Source of the DNA: Metarhizobium sp964253915
Lineage (GTDB): Bacteria > Pseudomonadota > Alphaproteobacteria > Rhizobiales > Rhizobiaceae
DNA length: 64,000 bases
Reading direction: 5' to 3'
Assembly: GCF_964253915.1 (NCBI RefSeq)
Contig: NZ_CAXUSG020000001.1
Location: 558,001 to 622,000 of the forward strand
Of the stretch, positions 41,371-49,706 are shown in pieces. Made by a program: the position numbers and the translations under genes. Below the pieces are notes generated by a model. That model worked only from the letters and a program-made list of their open reading frames with translations, did not search any database and was not told where the DNA came from. The stretch's first letter is position 1; every line of letters begins with the position of its first letter.

Positions 41371-41856
41371 ATGAGATTTCGCCGCAAGAGCAGCCTGATC
41401 GGGAAGAATGTCGTCGGAACGGTTTTCGTCCTTCTCTTCTCTGGCGCAATCCACACGGCCACGGCGGACATGGGGTACGCCGTGGTGCCGACTTCCACGA
41501 TCTATCCGGGCGAAGAAATCACCGCCAACCGGATCGAGGAGGTCGAGGTCACCAATCCCAAGCTGACCGGCGGTTATGCAGAAAGCGCCGGTCAGGTCGT
41601 CGGCCTCGTGACCAAGCGCACGCTTCTGGCCGGCCGCACCATCCAGCTTTCCTCCTTGCGCGAACCGTTTGCCGTCCAGCGCGGCACGAATGTGCGCATC
41701 TCCTTCACGCTCGGCAATCTGATGATCTCCGCTTCCGGCGCCCCGATGCAGGACGCTTCGGTCGGAGATGTGATCCGTGTCCGCAATCTCGATTCCGGCA
41801 TTATCGTCAGCGGCACCGTCATGCAGGACGGCACTATCCACGTGGTGGCTAAATGA
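41371..41856 (+). CDS. flgA: P-ring assembly chaperone FlgA
   Basis: A 161-residue periplasmic protein aiding FlgI polymerisation. The start at 41371 has GAGGGTGG upstream; a GTG at 41362 would add three residues. An N-terminal signal sequence (NVVGTVFVLLFSGAIHTATA) is followed by the SAF-like domain: YPGEEITANRIEEVEV, VTKRTLLAGRTIQLSSL and VGDVIRVRNLDSGIIVSGTV. It is shorter than enterobacterial FlgA, as in other rhizobia. It overlaps flgI by 4 bases. Confidence 0.92.
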   Translation: MRFRRKSSLIGKNVVGTVFVLLFSGAIHTATADMGYAVVPTSTIYPGEEITANRIEEVEVTNPKLTGGYAESAGQVVGLVTKRTLLAGRTIQLSSLREPFAVQRGTNVRISFTLGNLMISASGAPMQDASVGDVIRVRNLDSGIIVSGTVMQDGTIHVVAK

Positions 41857-42974
41857 GCAAAATGCGTTTCCTGTCTACGATCATTCTGGCCGCCGTTCTG
41901 AGCGTTGTCGGCATCGGTGCCGCCAACGCCGTTTCTTCGCGCATCAAGGATATCGCCTCGCTGCAATCCGGCCGCGACAACCAGCTGATCGGCTACGGCC
42001 TGATCGTCGGTCTGCAGGGCAGCGGCGACAGCCTGCGTTCGTCGCCGTTTACCGAGCAGTCCATGCGCGCCATGCTGCAGAACCTCGGTATTTCGACCCA
42101 GGGCGGCCAGTCGAGCGCCAAGAACGTCGCCGCCGTCATGGTGACGGCCAACCTGCCACCGTTTGCCAGCCCCGGCAGCCGCATCGACGTGTCGGTCAGT
42201 TCGCTGGGCGACGCGACGTCGCTGCGCGGCGGTACGCTGATCATGACCTCGCTCTCCGGTGCCGACGGCCAGATCTATGCCGTCGCCCAGGGCGCCGTCA
42301 TCGTTTCCGGCTTCCAGGCGCAGGGCGAAGCGGCGACCGTCACCGAGGGTGTTACGACCGGCGGCCGCGTGCCGAACGGCGCGATCATCGAGCGTGAACT
42401 GCCGTCGAAATTCAAGGATTCCATCGATCTGGTGCTGCAGCTTCGCAACCCGGATTTCACCACGGCCGTCAGCGTCGCCGACGTGATCAACAGCTATGCC
42501 GCCGCCCAGTTCGGCGGCGCCATCGCCGAACCCCGCGATTCGCAGGAGGTGATGATCATGAAGCCAAAGTCGGCCGATCTGACCCGGCTGATGGCGGATA
42601 TCGAAAACCTGGTGGTCGAGACCGATACGCCGGCCAAGGTCGTGGTCAACGAGCGCACCGGAACCATCGTCATCGGCGCCGACGTGCGCGTGTCCAAGGT
42701 CGCCGTCAGCTACGGCACCCTGACGGTCCAGGTCACGGAAACCCCGCAGATCATCCAGCCGGAACCCTTCTCGCGCGGTGAGACGGCGGTGCAGCCGCAG
42801 ACCGATATCCAGGCGCAGAAGGATGGTGGCCGGGTGGCGATCCTCGACGGTCCGGACCTGCGCACGCTGGTCTCCGGCCTCAACAGCATCGGCGTCAAGC
42901 CCGACGGGATCATCTCGATCCTGCAAGGCATCAAGTCGGCCGGCGCACTGCAAGCGGAGCTTGTCATCCAATGA
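41853..42974 (+). CDS. flgI: Flagellar P-ring protein FlgI
   Basis: A 373-residue periplasmic ring protein with a signal peptide (FLSTIILAAVLSVVGIGAANA). Core sequence: RIKDIASLQSGRDNQLIGYG, LIVGLQGSGDSLRSSPFTEQ, ARVVVNERTGTIVIGADVRV-type sequence and DLRTLVSGLNSIGVKPDGII. It is coupled to flgA and motE by 4-base overlaps on both sides. Confidence 0.96.
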   Translation: MSKMRFLSTIILAAVLSVVGIGAANAVSSRIKDIASLQSGRDNQLIGYGLIVGLQGSGDSLRSSPFTEQSMRAMLQNLGISTQGGQSSAKNVAAVMVTANLPPFASPGSRIDVSVSSLGDATSLRGGTLIMTSLSGADGQIYAVAQGAVIVSGFQAQGEAATVTEGVTTGGRVPNGAIIERELPSKFKDSIDLVLQLRNPDFTTAVSVADVINSYAAAQFGGAIAEPRDSQEVMIMKPKSADLTRLMADIENLVVETDTPAKVVVNERTGTIVIGADVRVSKVAVSYGTLTVQVTETPQIIQPEPFSRGETAVQPQTDIQAQKDGGRVAILDGPDLRTLVSGLNSIGVKPDGIISILQGIKSAGALQAELVIQ

Positions 42975-43513
42975 CCCAATCCCGTGTATCCACCGCTTCG
43001 ACGCGGCCTTGGCTGACGTTCGTCCTGCCGGCGGTTTTCCTGGGGCTTTCCGCCATTCCCGGCGCATTCGCCCAGGAAAAGCCGAAGGCGCTCACCGAAA
43101 TGAGCTCCGAAGAAGAGATCAAGCAGTTCTGCACCAACATCGCGGATGCGGCGCGCGATCGCCGTTACCTGCTGCAGAAGCAGGAGCTCGAAAAGCTCCA
43201 GAGCGACGTCGATGCCCGTATCGCCATCATGGAAAAGCGCAAGGCTGAGTACGAAGACTGGCTGAAGCGACGCAACGACTTCATGAAGCAGGCGGAAGCC
43301 GGGCTGGTCGACGTCTACAAGACCATGAAGGCAGATGCGGCGGCGCCGCAGCTCGAGAAGATGGACGTCGTGCTTGCTGCGGCCATCGTCATGCGACTGC
43401 CGCCCCGGCAATCGGGGCTCATCCTAGCTGAAATGGACGCCGAAAAGGCGGCGATGGTTGCTTCGATCATGTCGAGCGCGTCCGACCCCAATACCTCGAA
43501 GGATCCCTCATGA
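42971..43513 (+). CDS. motE: MotC chaperone MotE
   Basis: A 180-residue secreted protein. After a signal peptide (WLTFVLPAVFLGLSAIPGAFA, cut near residue 34) comes a coiled coil (about 60-110: LLQKQELEKLQSDVDARIAI then MEKRKAEYEDWLKRRNDF) and a MgtE-N-like helical segment (AAAIVMRLPPRQSGLILAEM). In S. meliloti MotE, encoded between flgI and flgH, is a periplasmic chaperone for MotC. The identical location supports the call. Confidence 0.9.
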   Translation: MTQSRVSTASTRPWLTFVLPAVFLGLSAIPGAFAQEKPKALTEMSSEEEIKQFCTNIADAARDRRYLLQKQELEKLQSDVDARIAIMEKRKAEYEDWLKRRNDFMKQAEAGLVDVYKTMKADAAAPQLEKMDVVLAAAIVMRLPPRQSGLILAEMDAEKAAMVASIMSSASDPNTSKDPS

Positions 43514-44220
43514 CGAAGCGTCTTACCGCCCTCCTGGCCGCCGCCCTTCTGGCCGGCTGCTCGAACACATCCGTTCGGGAACTCGGCAACGCGCCTTCGA
43601 TGAGCCCGATTGGCAGCGGTCTGCAATATTCGCAGACACCGCAGATGGCGATGTATCCGAAGCAGCCGCAGAGCATGAATCGCGGTTATTCGCTGTGGAA
43701 CGATTCGCAGGCTGCCCTGTTCAAGGATTCGCGCGCCATCAACATGGGCGACATCCTGACGGTCAACATCCAGATCAACGATAAGGCCGATTTCGACAAC
43801 GAAACCGAGCGCAACCGCACCAACCAGAGCAATCTGGGCTGGAAGGCGAACGCTCAGATCTTCGGCTGGAAGCCGGAGACCGATTCGAGCGTCGGCTTCA
43901 ACTCCGATACGGATACGCAGGCCAAGGGCAAGACGAAGCGCTCGGAAAAGCTGACGCTGCTCGTCGCCGCCGTCGTGACCGGCGTTCTGGAGAACGGCAA
44001 TCTGCTCATCAGCGGTTCGCAGGAAGTCCGCGTCAACCACGAGATTCGCATCCTCAACGTTGCCGGTATCGTCAGGCCGCAGGATGTCGATTCGCAGAAC
44101 ACCATCTCCTACGAAAAGATTGCCGAAGCCCGCATTTCCTACGGCGGCCGCGGCCGTCTGACCGAAGTGCAGCAGCCCCCGGTCGGCCAGCAGGTCGTCG
44201 ACCTGTTCTCGCCGATTTGA
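43510..44220 (+). CDS. flgH: Flagellar L-ring lipoprotein FlgH
   Basis: A 236-residue outer-membrane ring protein. Lipobox LLAGC with Cys17 after MTKRLTALLAAALLAG. Family sequence: SLWNDSQAALFKDSRAINMG, DILTVNIQINDKADFDNETE and GNLLISGSQEVRVNHEIRIL. It is coupled to motE; fliL follows after 41 bases. Confidence 0.96.
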   Translation: MTKRLTALLAAALLAGCSNTSVRELGNAPSMSPIGSGLQYSQTPQMAMYPKQPQSMNRGYSLWNDSQAALFKDSRAINMGDILTVNIQINDKADFDNETERNRTNQSNLGWKANAQIFGWKPETDSSVGFNSDTDTQAKGKTKRSEKLTLLVAAVVTGVLENGNLLISGSQEVRVNHEIRILNVAGIVRPQDVDSQNTISYEKIAEARISYGGRGRLTEVQQPPVGQQVVDLFSPI

Positions 44221-44261
44221 TGGCTGGGACGGTTCGCAACCCAAAGGACGGATAGGAAGCC

Positions 44262-44783
44262 ATGGCTGAACTGGAAAACGCCGAATCGACCGGGAAGAAA
44301 AAGAAGTCCGGCGCCATCTCGCTGGTCATCGCGCTGGCCGTGCTGACGGCGATCGGCGGCGGCGGCGGCTGGGTCATCGGCGGCGTGCTCGCCGGGAAGC
44401 TTCAGCCGGCGGCCGAAGAAAAGGCTGCCGACGCCAAGAAGGAAAAAGAGGGCGAGAAGAAAAAGGAAGGCGAGGGCCTGCCGCATATCTCGAACGAGAC
44501 GACCGGTGTGGTGGCTCTCGAACCGATCACCACCAACCTTGCCTATCCTTCCGAAAGCTGGATCCGGCTTGAGGTGGCGCTGATGTTCAAGGACAAACCC
44601 GACGTCAAGGTTTCCGAGGACGTGCACCAGGACATCCTCTCCTATCTGCGCACGGTGTCGCTGCAGCAGATCGAAGGACCGCGCGGCTTTCAATATCTTC
44701 GGGATGACATTCAGGAACGTGTTGACCAGCGTTCGCAGGGGCGAGTAACCAAGGTCATGTTCAGGACCTTTGTGATCGAATGA
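44262..44783 (+). CDS. fliL: Flagellar basal body-associated protein FliL
   Basis: A 173-residue single-pass membrane protein near the stator. A short cytoplasmic N-terminus with KKKK, one helix (AISLVIALAVLTAIGGGGGW), a Lys/Glu-rich linker (about 55-75), then the periplasmic domain VALEPITTNLAYPSESWIRL ending in VTKVMFRTFVIE. It overlaps fliP by 4 bases. Confidence 0.94.
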   Translation: MAELENAESTGKKKKSGAISLVIALAVLTAIGGGGGWVIGGVLAGKLQPAAEEKAADAKKEKEGEKKKEGEGLPHISNETTGVVALEPITTNLAYPSESWIRLEVALMFKDKPDVKVSEDVHQDILSYLRTVSLQQIEGPRGFQYLRDDIQERVDQRSQGRVTKVMFRTFVIE

Positions 44784-45517
44784 TTCGATTTCTTCTTATC
44801 CTTGGCGCCATGATGGTGCTACCCGGTGTGGCTGAAGCCCAGCAGCTTCCGACGGACCTTTTGAATATTCCGGTGGACGGTTCCGCCGCAGCCTGGATCA
44901 TCCGCACCTTCGGTCTTCTGACCGTGCTGTCGGTTGCGCCCGGCATTCTGATCATGGTGACCAGCTTCCCGCGCTTCGTGATCGCCTTTTCGATCCTGCG
45001 GTCGGGCATGGGCCTTTCCACAACGCCTTCCAACATGATTCTCCTCAGCCTGGCGCTGTTCATGACCTTCTACGTCATGTCGCCGACCTTCGACCGGTCA
45101 TGGAACGAAGGCGTCCGCCCGCTGCTGGAAAACCGGCTGACGGAAGCGGAAGCCGTCGAACGGATCGCCGAGCCGTTCCGCACCTTCATGGCTGCCAATA
45201 CCCGCGACAAGGACCTGACACTGTTCGTGGATATCGCACGCGAGCGCGGTCTGCCCGTTGGCACCGGCGAGCGGATCGACTACCGGGTTCTCGTTCCCGC
45301 CTTCATGATTTCCGAGATCCGCCGCGGTTTCGAAATCGGCTTCCTGATCATTCTTCCCTTCCTGGTCATCGACCTGATCGTTGCCACCATCACCATGGCC
45401 ATGGGCATGATGATGTTGCCGCCCACCTCGATCTCCCTGCCGTTCAAGATCCTATTCTTCGTGCTGATCGACGGCTGGAACCTGCTTGTGGGAAGCTTGG
45501 TTCGCTCTTTTTCATAA
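44780..45517 (+). CDS. fliP: Flagellar export-gate protein FliP
   Basis: A 245-residue export-gate core protein with a cleavable signal (MIRFLLILGAMMVLPGVAEA), then ILIMVTSFPRFVIAFSILRS and PAFMISEIRRGFEIGFLIIL, the FliP signatures, and MGMMMLPPTSISLPFKILFF near the end. It is the last gene of the flgB operon. No strong terminator was found before the first flagellin gene. Confidence 0.96.
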   Translation: MIRFLLILGAMMVLPGVAEAQQLPTDLLNIPVDGSAAAWIIRTFGLLTVLSVAPGILIMVTSFPRFVIAFSILRSGMGLSTTPSNMILLSLALFMTFYVMSPTFDRSWNEGVRPLLENRLTEAEAVERIAEPFRTFMAANTRDKDLTLFVDIARERGLPVGTGERIDYRVLVPAFMISEIRRGFEIGFLIILPFLVIDLIVATITMAMGMMMLPPTSISLPFKILFFVLIDGWNLLVGSLVRSFS

Positions 45518-45713
45518 TGAAACCAATCATTTGAAAAAAATTAACTTTGCGCCGTCAGTTTTGACGATTTATTAACTACGGCGCGAACGGCTTTTGCCGC
45601 ACCCCCATAAATTAATTGATTTGAAACGGCTGGCCCCTAGTGTGAACCTCACATGACGGGTTTGGTTTTTAGCCAGTAAGGCAGAACCGAGAGGCATGAA
45701 GCCGAGCCGCCAT

Positions 45714-45743
45714 CACCGGTAAGTTATAAGTCCGGTATGTCCC
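45714..45743 (+). promoter_or_regulatory. Conserved flagellin leader hairpin, gene 1
   Basis: ACCGGT (45715-45720) pairs with CCGGT (45732-45736), followed by ATGTCCC. The hairpin and the ATGTCCC recur upstream of all four flagellin genes in the window, here ending 36 bases before the ATG. The surrounding 261-base gap (45518-45778) also holds the promoter. Confidence 0.7.
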
Positions 45744-45778
45744 TCTTTTTTGTTTTGCGTAACCAAAGGGACAATCCC

Positions 45779-46720
45779 ATGACCAGCATTATCACCAACA
45801 ACTCTGCACTGGCCGCTCTCAACACGCTGCGTTCGATCAACAGCAACATGAACGACACGCAGAGCCGCATCTCTTCCGGCCTGAAGGTTCAGTCTGCAGC
45901 CGACAACGCCGCTTACTGGTCGATCGCAACCACCATGCGTTCGGACAACAAGGCGCTTTCCGGCGTTCAGGACGCTATCGGCATGGCTTCTGCCAAGACC
46001 GACACCGCCTACACCGGTCTGGAAGCCGCGATCGACGTCGTTTCGGAAATCAAGTCCAAGCTCGTTGCTGCTCGCGAACCGGGCGTTGACAAGGACAAGA
46101 TCAACAAGGAACTGACCGAACTCAAGTCGCAGCTGACGTCGATTTCCCAGTCTTCTGCCTTCAACGGTGAAAACTGGCTCTACAACGACACGACGACGGC
46201 AATCACCACCAAGGAAATGGTTGGTTCCTTCGTTCGCGCGTCCGACGGTAGCGTCTCGGTCAAGACCATCGATTTCAACGCTGCCACCTCGGTTCTGATC
46301 GACACCCGCACTGCAGCGAACGGCATCCTGACGAAGGGCGCAAACTCGCAAATCAACGGTACCTCGACCACCTACTTCCTCGTGTCGGCCACCGGCACCA
46401 CCGGCACACAGGTTGCCCTGACAACCTCCACGACCGACGACGCTGTGGAAGGCATGATCTCCTCCGTTGACCAGATGCTGAAGACGATGACCGACGTTGC
46501 TGCAACGCTCGGTGCGACCAACTCTCGCCTGGATACGCAGCAGGAGTTCGTTAAGGATCTTCGTGACGTGATCACCGCTGGTGTAGGCCGTCTCGTCGAT
46601 GCCGACATGAACGAAGAGTCGACCCGCCTGAAGGCGCTCCAGACGCAGCAGCAGTTGGGCATTCAGGCTCTGGCGATTGCCAACTCGAACGCCGACAACG
46701 TCCTGTCGCTCTTCCGTTAA
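45779..46720 (+). CDS. flaA: Flagellin (first of four)
   Basis: A 313-residue filament protein. The start at 45779 (MTSIITNNSALAALNTLRSI) follows AAAGGGA. N-terminal D0/D1 (SRISSGLKVQSAADNAAYWS) and C-terminal D1/D0 (TRLKALQTQQQLGIQALAIA) are conserved and the variable centre is short, as usual for rhizobial complex filaments. It is nearly identical in parts to the third flagellin gene. It has its own leader and terminator. The symbol follows the S. meliloti order flaA-B-D-C. Confidence 0.92.
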   Translation: MTSIITNNSALAALNTLRSINSNMNDTQSRISSGLKVQSAADNAAYWSIATTMRSDNKALSGVQDAIGMASAKTDTAYTGLEAAIDVVSEIKSKLVAAREPGVDKDKINKELTELKSQLTSISQSSAFNGENWLYNDTTTAITTKEMVGSFVRASDGSVSVKTIDFNAATSVLIDTRTAANGILTKGANSQINGTSTTYFLVSATGTTGTQVALTTSTTDDAVEGMISSVDQMLKTMTDVAATLGATNSRLDTQQEFVKDLRDVITAGVGRLVDADMNEESTRLKALQTQQQLGIQALAIANSNADNVLSLFR

Positions 46721-46770
46721 TCGGGGCGTCTGCTTCGCGACGGCCAAAGCCGAAGCGTTAAAACAAGGTA

Positions 46771-46800
46771 AACCGCGCCTGCAAAGGCGCGGTTTTTTAT
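46771..46800 (+). terminator. Terminator after flagellin 1
   Basis: Arms AACCGCGCC (46771-46779) and GGCGCGGTT (46786-46794) with a run of six T's. Confidence 0.92.
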
Positions 46801-46940
46801 TTATCTTGATTACTCGATTTTTAAGATCAGGCCCTGAGCTTTTTAAGTTTTGTTAACCATAATCGTGTTTTCTGCAGCCATAGAAACGGTGAATTAATCA
46901 TAACTCAACTCGCATTAATTGGCATGACGTCGACCACCGT

Positions 46941-46966
46941 TCCCGGTACCCAATCCGGAATGTCCC
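46941..46966 (+). promoter_or_regulatory. Conserved flagellin leader hairpin, gene 2
   Basis: CCGG (46943-46946) pairs with CCGG (46955-46958) and is followed by AATGTCCC, 28 bases before the ATG. It is the same element as in the other three flagellin leaders. Further upstream TTAA-N6-TTAACCAT lies at 46843-46860. Confidence 0.65.
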
Positions 46967-46994
46967 TCAAACCGATCCATAAAGGGGCACTCTA

Positions 46995-47939
46995 ATGGCC
47001 AGCATCATCACGAACACCTCGGCAATCGCAGCTCTCGATACCCTGCGTTCGATCAACAGCAACATGGAAACCACACAGGGCCGCATCTCTACCGGCCTGC
47101 GTGTTGAAACCGCTACCGACAATGCGGCCTACTGGTCGATTGCAACCACCATGCGTTCGGACAACAAGGCGCTGAGCGCCGTCCAGGATGCAATCGGCCT
47201 CGGCGCTGCCAAGACCGACACGGCCTATACGGCGATGGAAGCAACTGTCGACGTCGTTTCGGAAATCAAGGCCAAGCTCGTTGCCGCTCGCGAACCGGGC
47301 GTTGACAAGGACAAGATCAACAAGGAACTGACCGAACTCAAGCAGCAGCTGATTTCCATCTCGCAGTCCGCATCGTTCTCCGGTGAAAACTGGCTCTACA
47401 ACGACACGACGACGCCAATCACCACCAAGGAAATGGTTGGCTCCTTCGTCCGCGCTGCCGACGGCAGCGTCTCGATCAAGACCATCGACTTCAACGCCGG
47501 CTCTTACGTCCTGATCGACACGAGAACTGCTGCGAACGGTGTCCTGACCAAGGGCGCTAACTCCCAGATCAACGGTACGTCGACCACCTACTTCCTCGTG
47601 TCGGCCTCCGGTTCTACCGGTACGCTGGTTGCTCTGACCACCTCCACGAGCGACGACGCCGTGGAAGGCATGATCTCGGCTGTCGATACGATCCTGAAGA
47701 CGATGACCGACGCTGCTGCGACGCTCGGCGCCACCAAGACGCGCATCGACATGCAGGAAGAATTCGTCAAGGATCTGATGGACACGATCGACAAGGGTGT
47801 CGGCCGCCTGGTGGATGCAGACATGAACGCGGAATCCACCCGCCTGAAGGCGCTGCAAACGCAACAGCAGCTTGGTATCCAGGCTCTTTCGATCGCCAAC
47901 AGCAATTCCGAAAACATCCTGCAGCTCTTCCGTCAGTAA
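46995..47939 (+). CDS. flaB: Flagellin (second of four)
   Basis: A 314-residue filament protein (MASIITNTSAIAALDTLRSI) with GGGGCA near the start. Conserved ends as in gene 1 (GRISTGLRVETATDNAAYWS; TRLKALQTQQQLGIQALSIA), with many substitutions in the central third. Two hairpin terminators follow it. Confidence 0.92.
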   Translation: MASIITNTSAIAALDTLRSINSNMETTQGRISTGLRVETATDNAAYWSIATTMRSDNKALSAVQDAIGLGAAKTDTAYTAMEATVDVVSEIKAKLVAAREPGVDKDKINKELTELKQQLISISQSASFSGENWLYNDTTTPITTKEMVGSFVRAADGSVSIKTIDFNAGSYVLIDTRTAANGVLTKGANSQINGTSTTYFLVSASGSTGTLVALTTSTSDDAVEGMISAVDTILKTMTDAAATLGATKTRIDMQEEFVKDLMDTIDKGVGRLVDADMNAESTRLKALQTQQQLGIQALSIANSNSENILQLFRQ

Positions 47940-47990
47940 GCGTTGTCATCATGTAAACCGCGCCTCCCTGAGTGGCGCGCCCGACATACG

Positions 47991-48025
47991 AAAACCCGCC
48001 GATCATCCCGGCGGGTTTTTTGTTG
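47991..48025 (+). terminator. Terminator after flagellin 2
   Basis: Arms AAAACCCGCC (47991-48000) and GGCGGGTTTT (48010-48019), continued by TT. Confidence 0.92.
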
Positions 48026-48131
48026 CTGAGACGCTCCGGCCGCCCTGAAGACTTTTCTTCCCACGTGTGGGCAGAGGGCAGGGACGGGCAATTGCGGCCG
48101 ATCTTGCTTGAGACGTTTTTGCCAGCAATCT

Positions 48132-48162
48132 GAACCCGCCGACCCCGCTCGGCGGGCTTTTG
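48132..48162 (+). terminator. Second terminator-like hairpin after flagellin 2
   Basis: Arms CCCGCCGA (48135-48142) and TCGGCGGG (48149-48156) followed by CTTTTG. It lies 110 bases past the first terminator. The 518-base gap 47940-48457 otherwise holds AT-rich sequence and the leader of flagellin 3; no gene was seen in it. Confidence 0.65.
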
Positions 48163-48397
48163 CCTTTAGGCAACTGTTATCGATAGCGCGCGTGCGCAGC
48201 CGGATTTCTTGTCGTAAAGGGAAATTTAATAATATTTAAGAATTAATTTAGTTAATAAAACAATAATCAGATTTATTTGCAAAAAAATTGTCAGTTCACG
48301 CTTCTTTAACCCTAATGGTTTTAACTACAAACATCGAAACGGCGAGCTAAACCAAATAGAGTTTCTGAGTATTAGCTTGCATGATGCGTTGCCGTTT

Positions 48398-48425
48398 TGC
48401 CGGTATAAAGAGTCCGGCATGTCCC
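48398..48425 (+). promoter_or_regulatory. Conserved flagellin leader hairpin, gene 3
   Basis: GCCGG (48399-48403) pairs with CCGGC (48414-48418) and is followed by ATGTCCC, 33 bases before the ATG. The G-C closing pair replaces the A-T pair seen in genes 1 and 4, a compensatory change that supports a real helix. Confidence 0.7.
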
Positions 48426-48457
48426 TTCCATTTATTTAGTCCAAAAGGGGCAGTATC

Positions 48458-49399
48458 ATGACGAGTATCATTACCAACAATTCCGCACTTGCCGCTCTCA
48501 ACACGCTGCGTTCGATCAACAGCAGCATGGGCGAGACGCAGGGCCGTATCTCTTCCGGTCTGCGTGTTGAAGATGCAGCCGACAACGCCGCTTACTGGTC
48601 GATCGCAACCACCATGCGTTCGGACAACAAGGCTCTGGGCGCCGTCGAAGACGCAATCGGCCTCGGCGCTGCCAAGACCGACACTGCCTACAACGGTCTC
48701 GAAGCCGCAATCGACGTTGTTTCGGAAATCAAGGCCAAGCTGGTTGCCGCTCGCGAACCGGGCGTCGACAAGGACAAGATCAACAAGGAACTGACCGAAC
48801 TCAAGACGCAGCTGACGTCTATTGCCCAGTCTTCTTCCTTCAACAGTGAAAACTGGCTCTACAACGACACGACGACGGCAATCACCACCAAGGAAATGGT
48901 TGGTTCCTTCGTTCGCGCGTCCGACGGCAGCGTCTCGATCAAGACGATCGACTTCAACGCCGCTACCTCGGTTCTGATCGACACCCGCACTGCAGCGAAC
49001 GGCATCCTGACGAAGGGCGCAAACTCGCAAATCAACGGTACCTCGACCACCTACTTCCTCGTGTCGGCCACCGGCACCACCGGTACGCTGGTCTCCCTGA
49101 CCACCTCCACGACCGACGACGCTGTCGAAGGCATGATTTCCTCCGTCGACCAGATGCTGAAGACGATGACCGACGTTGCTGCAACGATCGGCGCGACCAA
49201 CGCTCGTCTGGAACTGCAGAAGGAGTTCGTTGCCGACCTCACGGACGTGATCGACACCGGCGTAGGCCGCCTCGTCGATGCCGACATGAACGAAGAGTCG
49301 ACCCGCCTGAAGGCACTGCAGACGCAGCAGCAGCTGGGCATCCAGGCTCTGTCGATCGCCAACACCAGCGCCGACAACATCCTGTCGCTCTTCCGCTAA
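48458..49399 (+). CDS. flaD: Flagellin (third of four)
   Basis: A 313-residue filament protein (MTSIITNNSALAALNTLRSI) with AAAGGGG upstream. Two long stretches match flagellin 1 at every base, synonymous sites included: 48846-48927 (82 bases) and 48965-49083 (119 bases). This suggests recent gene conversion. The D1 coiled regions differ modestly (for example LELQKEFVADLTDVIDTGVG). The symbol rests on gene order only. Confidence 0.92.
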   Translation: MTSIITNNSALAALNTLRSINSSMGETQGRISSGLRVEDAADNAAYWSIATTMRSDNKALGAVEDAIGLGAAKTDTAYNGLEAAIDVVSEIKAKLVAAREPGVDKDKINKELTELKTQLTSIAQSSSFNSENWLYNDTTTAITTKEMVGSFVRASDGSVSIKTIDFNAATSVLIDTRTAANGILTKGANSQINGTSTTYFLVSATGTTGTLVSLTTSTTDDAVEGMISSVDQMLKTMTDVAATIGATNARLELQKEFVADLTDVIDTGVGRLVDADMNEESTRLKALQTQQQLGIQALSIANTSADNILSLFR

Positions 49400-49454
49400 T
49401 CGGAAACGACTGGCCAAAGCCGGACTTCGGCCCGGCTTCGGATGTTCGAAAAAG

Positions 49455-49490
49455 AAAAACCGCCTCTCTCTGGGAGGCGGTTTTTTCGTT
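49455..49490 (+). terminator. Terminator after flagellin 3
   Basis: Arms AAAAACCGCCTC (49455-49466) and GAGGCGGTTTTT (49474-49485) with a T tract. Confidence 0.92.
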
Positions 49491-49559
49491 TTGCCGCAAC
49501 GTCTTGCGAGGTGTGGCGTTAAGAATTTATTCAGAAAGCCTAACAACTTCTTTATTGCG

Positions 49560-49600
49560 TTAACCATTTGTTAACCATATGGTCTTAACCATTCGTTAAC
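49560..49600 (+). promoter_or_regulatory. Two CtrA-type boxes upstream of flagellin 4
   Basis: TTAA-CCATTTG-TTAAC (49560-49575) and TTAA-CCATTCG-TTAAC (49585-49600) both fit TTAA-N7-TTAAC, the alphaproteobacterial CtrA consensus. Their starts are 25 bases apart. They lie 107-147 bases before the ATG, so they may overlap or flank the promoter. Confidence 0.6.
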
Positions 49601-49659
49601 AGCGTCGGGTCGATCACCAGGGCAAACACGTGATCGGCAAGCATGAAGCAGACCGTCGT

Positions 49660-49683
49660 TACCGGCGTAATCCGGTATGTCCC
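49660..49683 (+). promoter_or_regulatory. Conserved flagellin leader hairpin, gene 4
   Basis: TACCGG (49660-49665) pairs with CCGGTA (49672-49677), loop CGTAAT, followed by TGTCCC, 23 bases before the ATG. It is the tightest version of the element found in the four flagellin leaders. Confidence 0.7.
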
Positions 49684-49706
49684 GTAATCTCTTTGGGGCA
49701 AGACAT

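Noticed and set aside
48306..48325. TTAAC words before flagellin 3 considered as a CtrA site
   Set aside because: The two TTAA cores are 11 bases apart, outside the 6-7 base spacing of CtrA sites.
48347..49567. A 406-codon minus-strand frame, with similar ones opposite the other flagellin genes
   Set aside because: The antisense frames recur because the flagellin genes are paralogues; their VGRANEGTNHFLGG-type sequence is the reverse reading of conserved flagellin codons.
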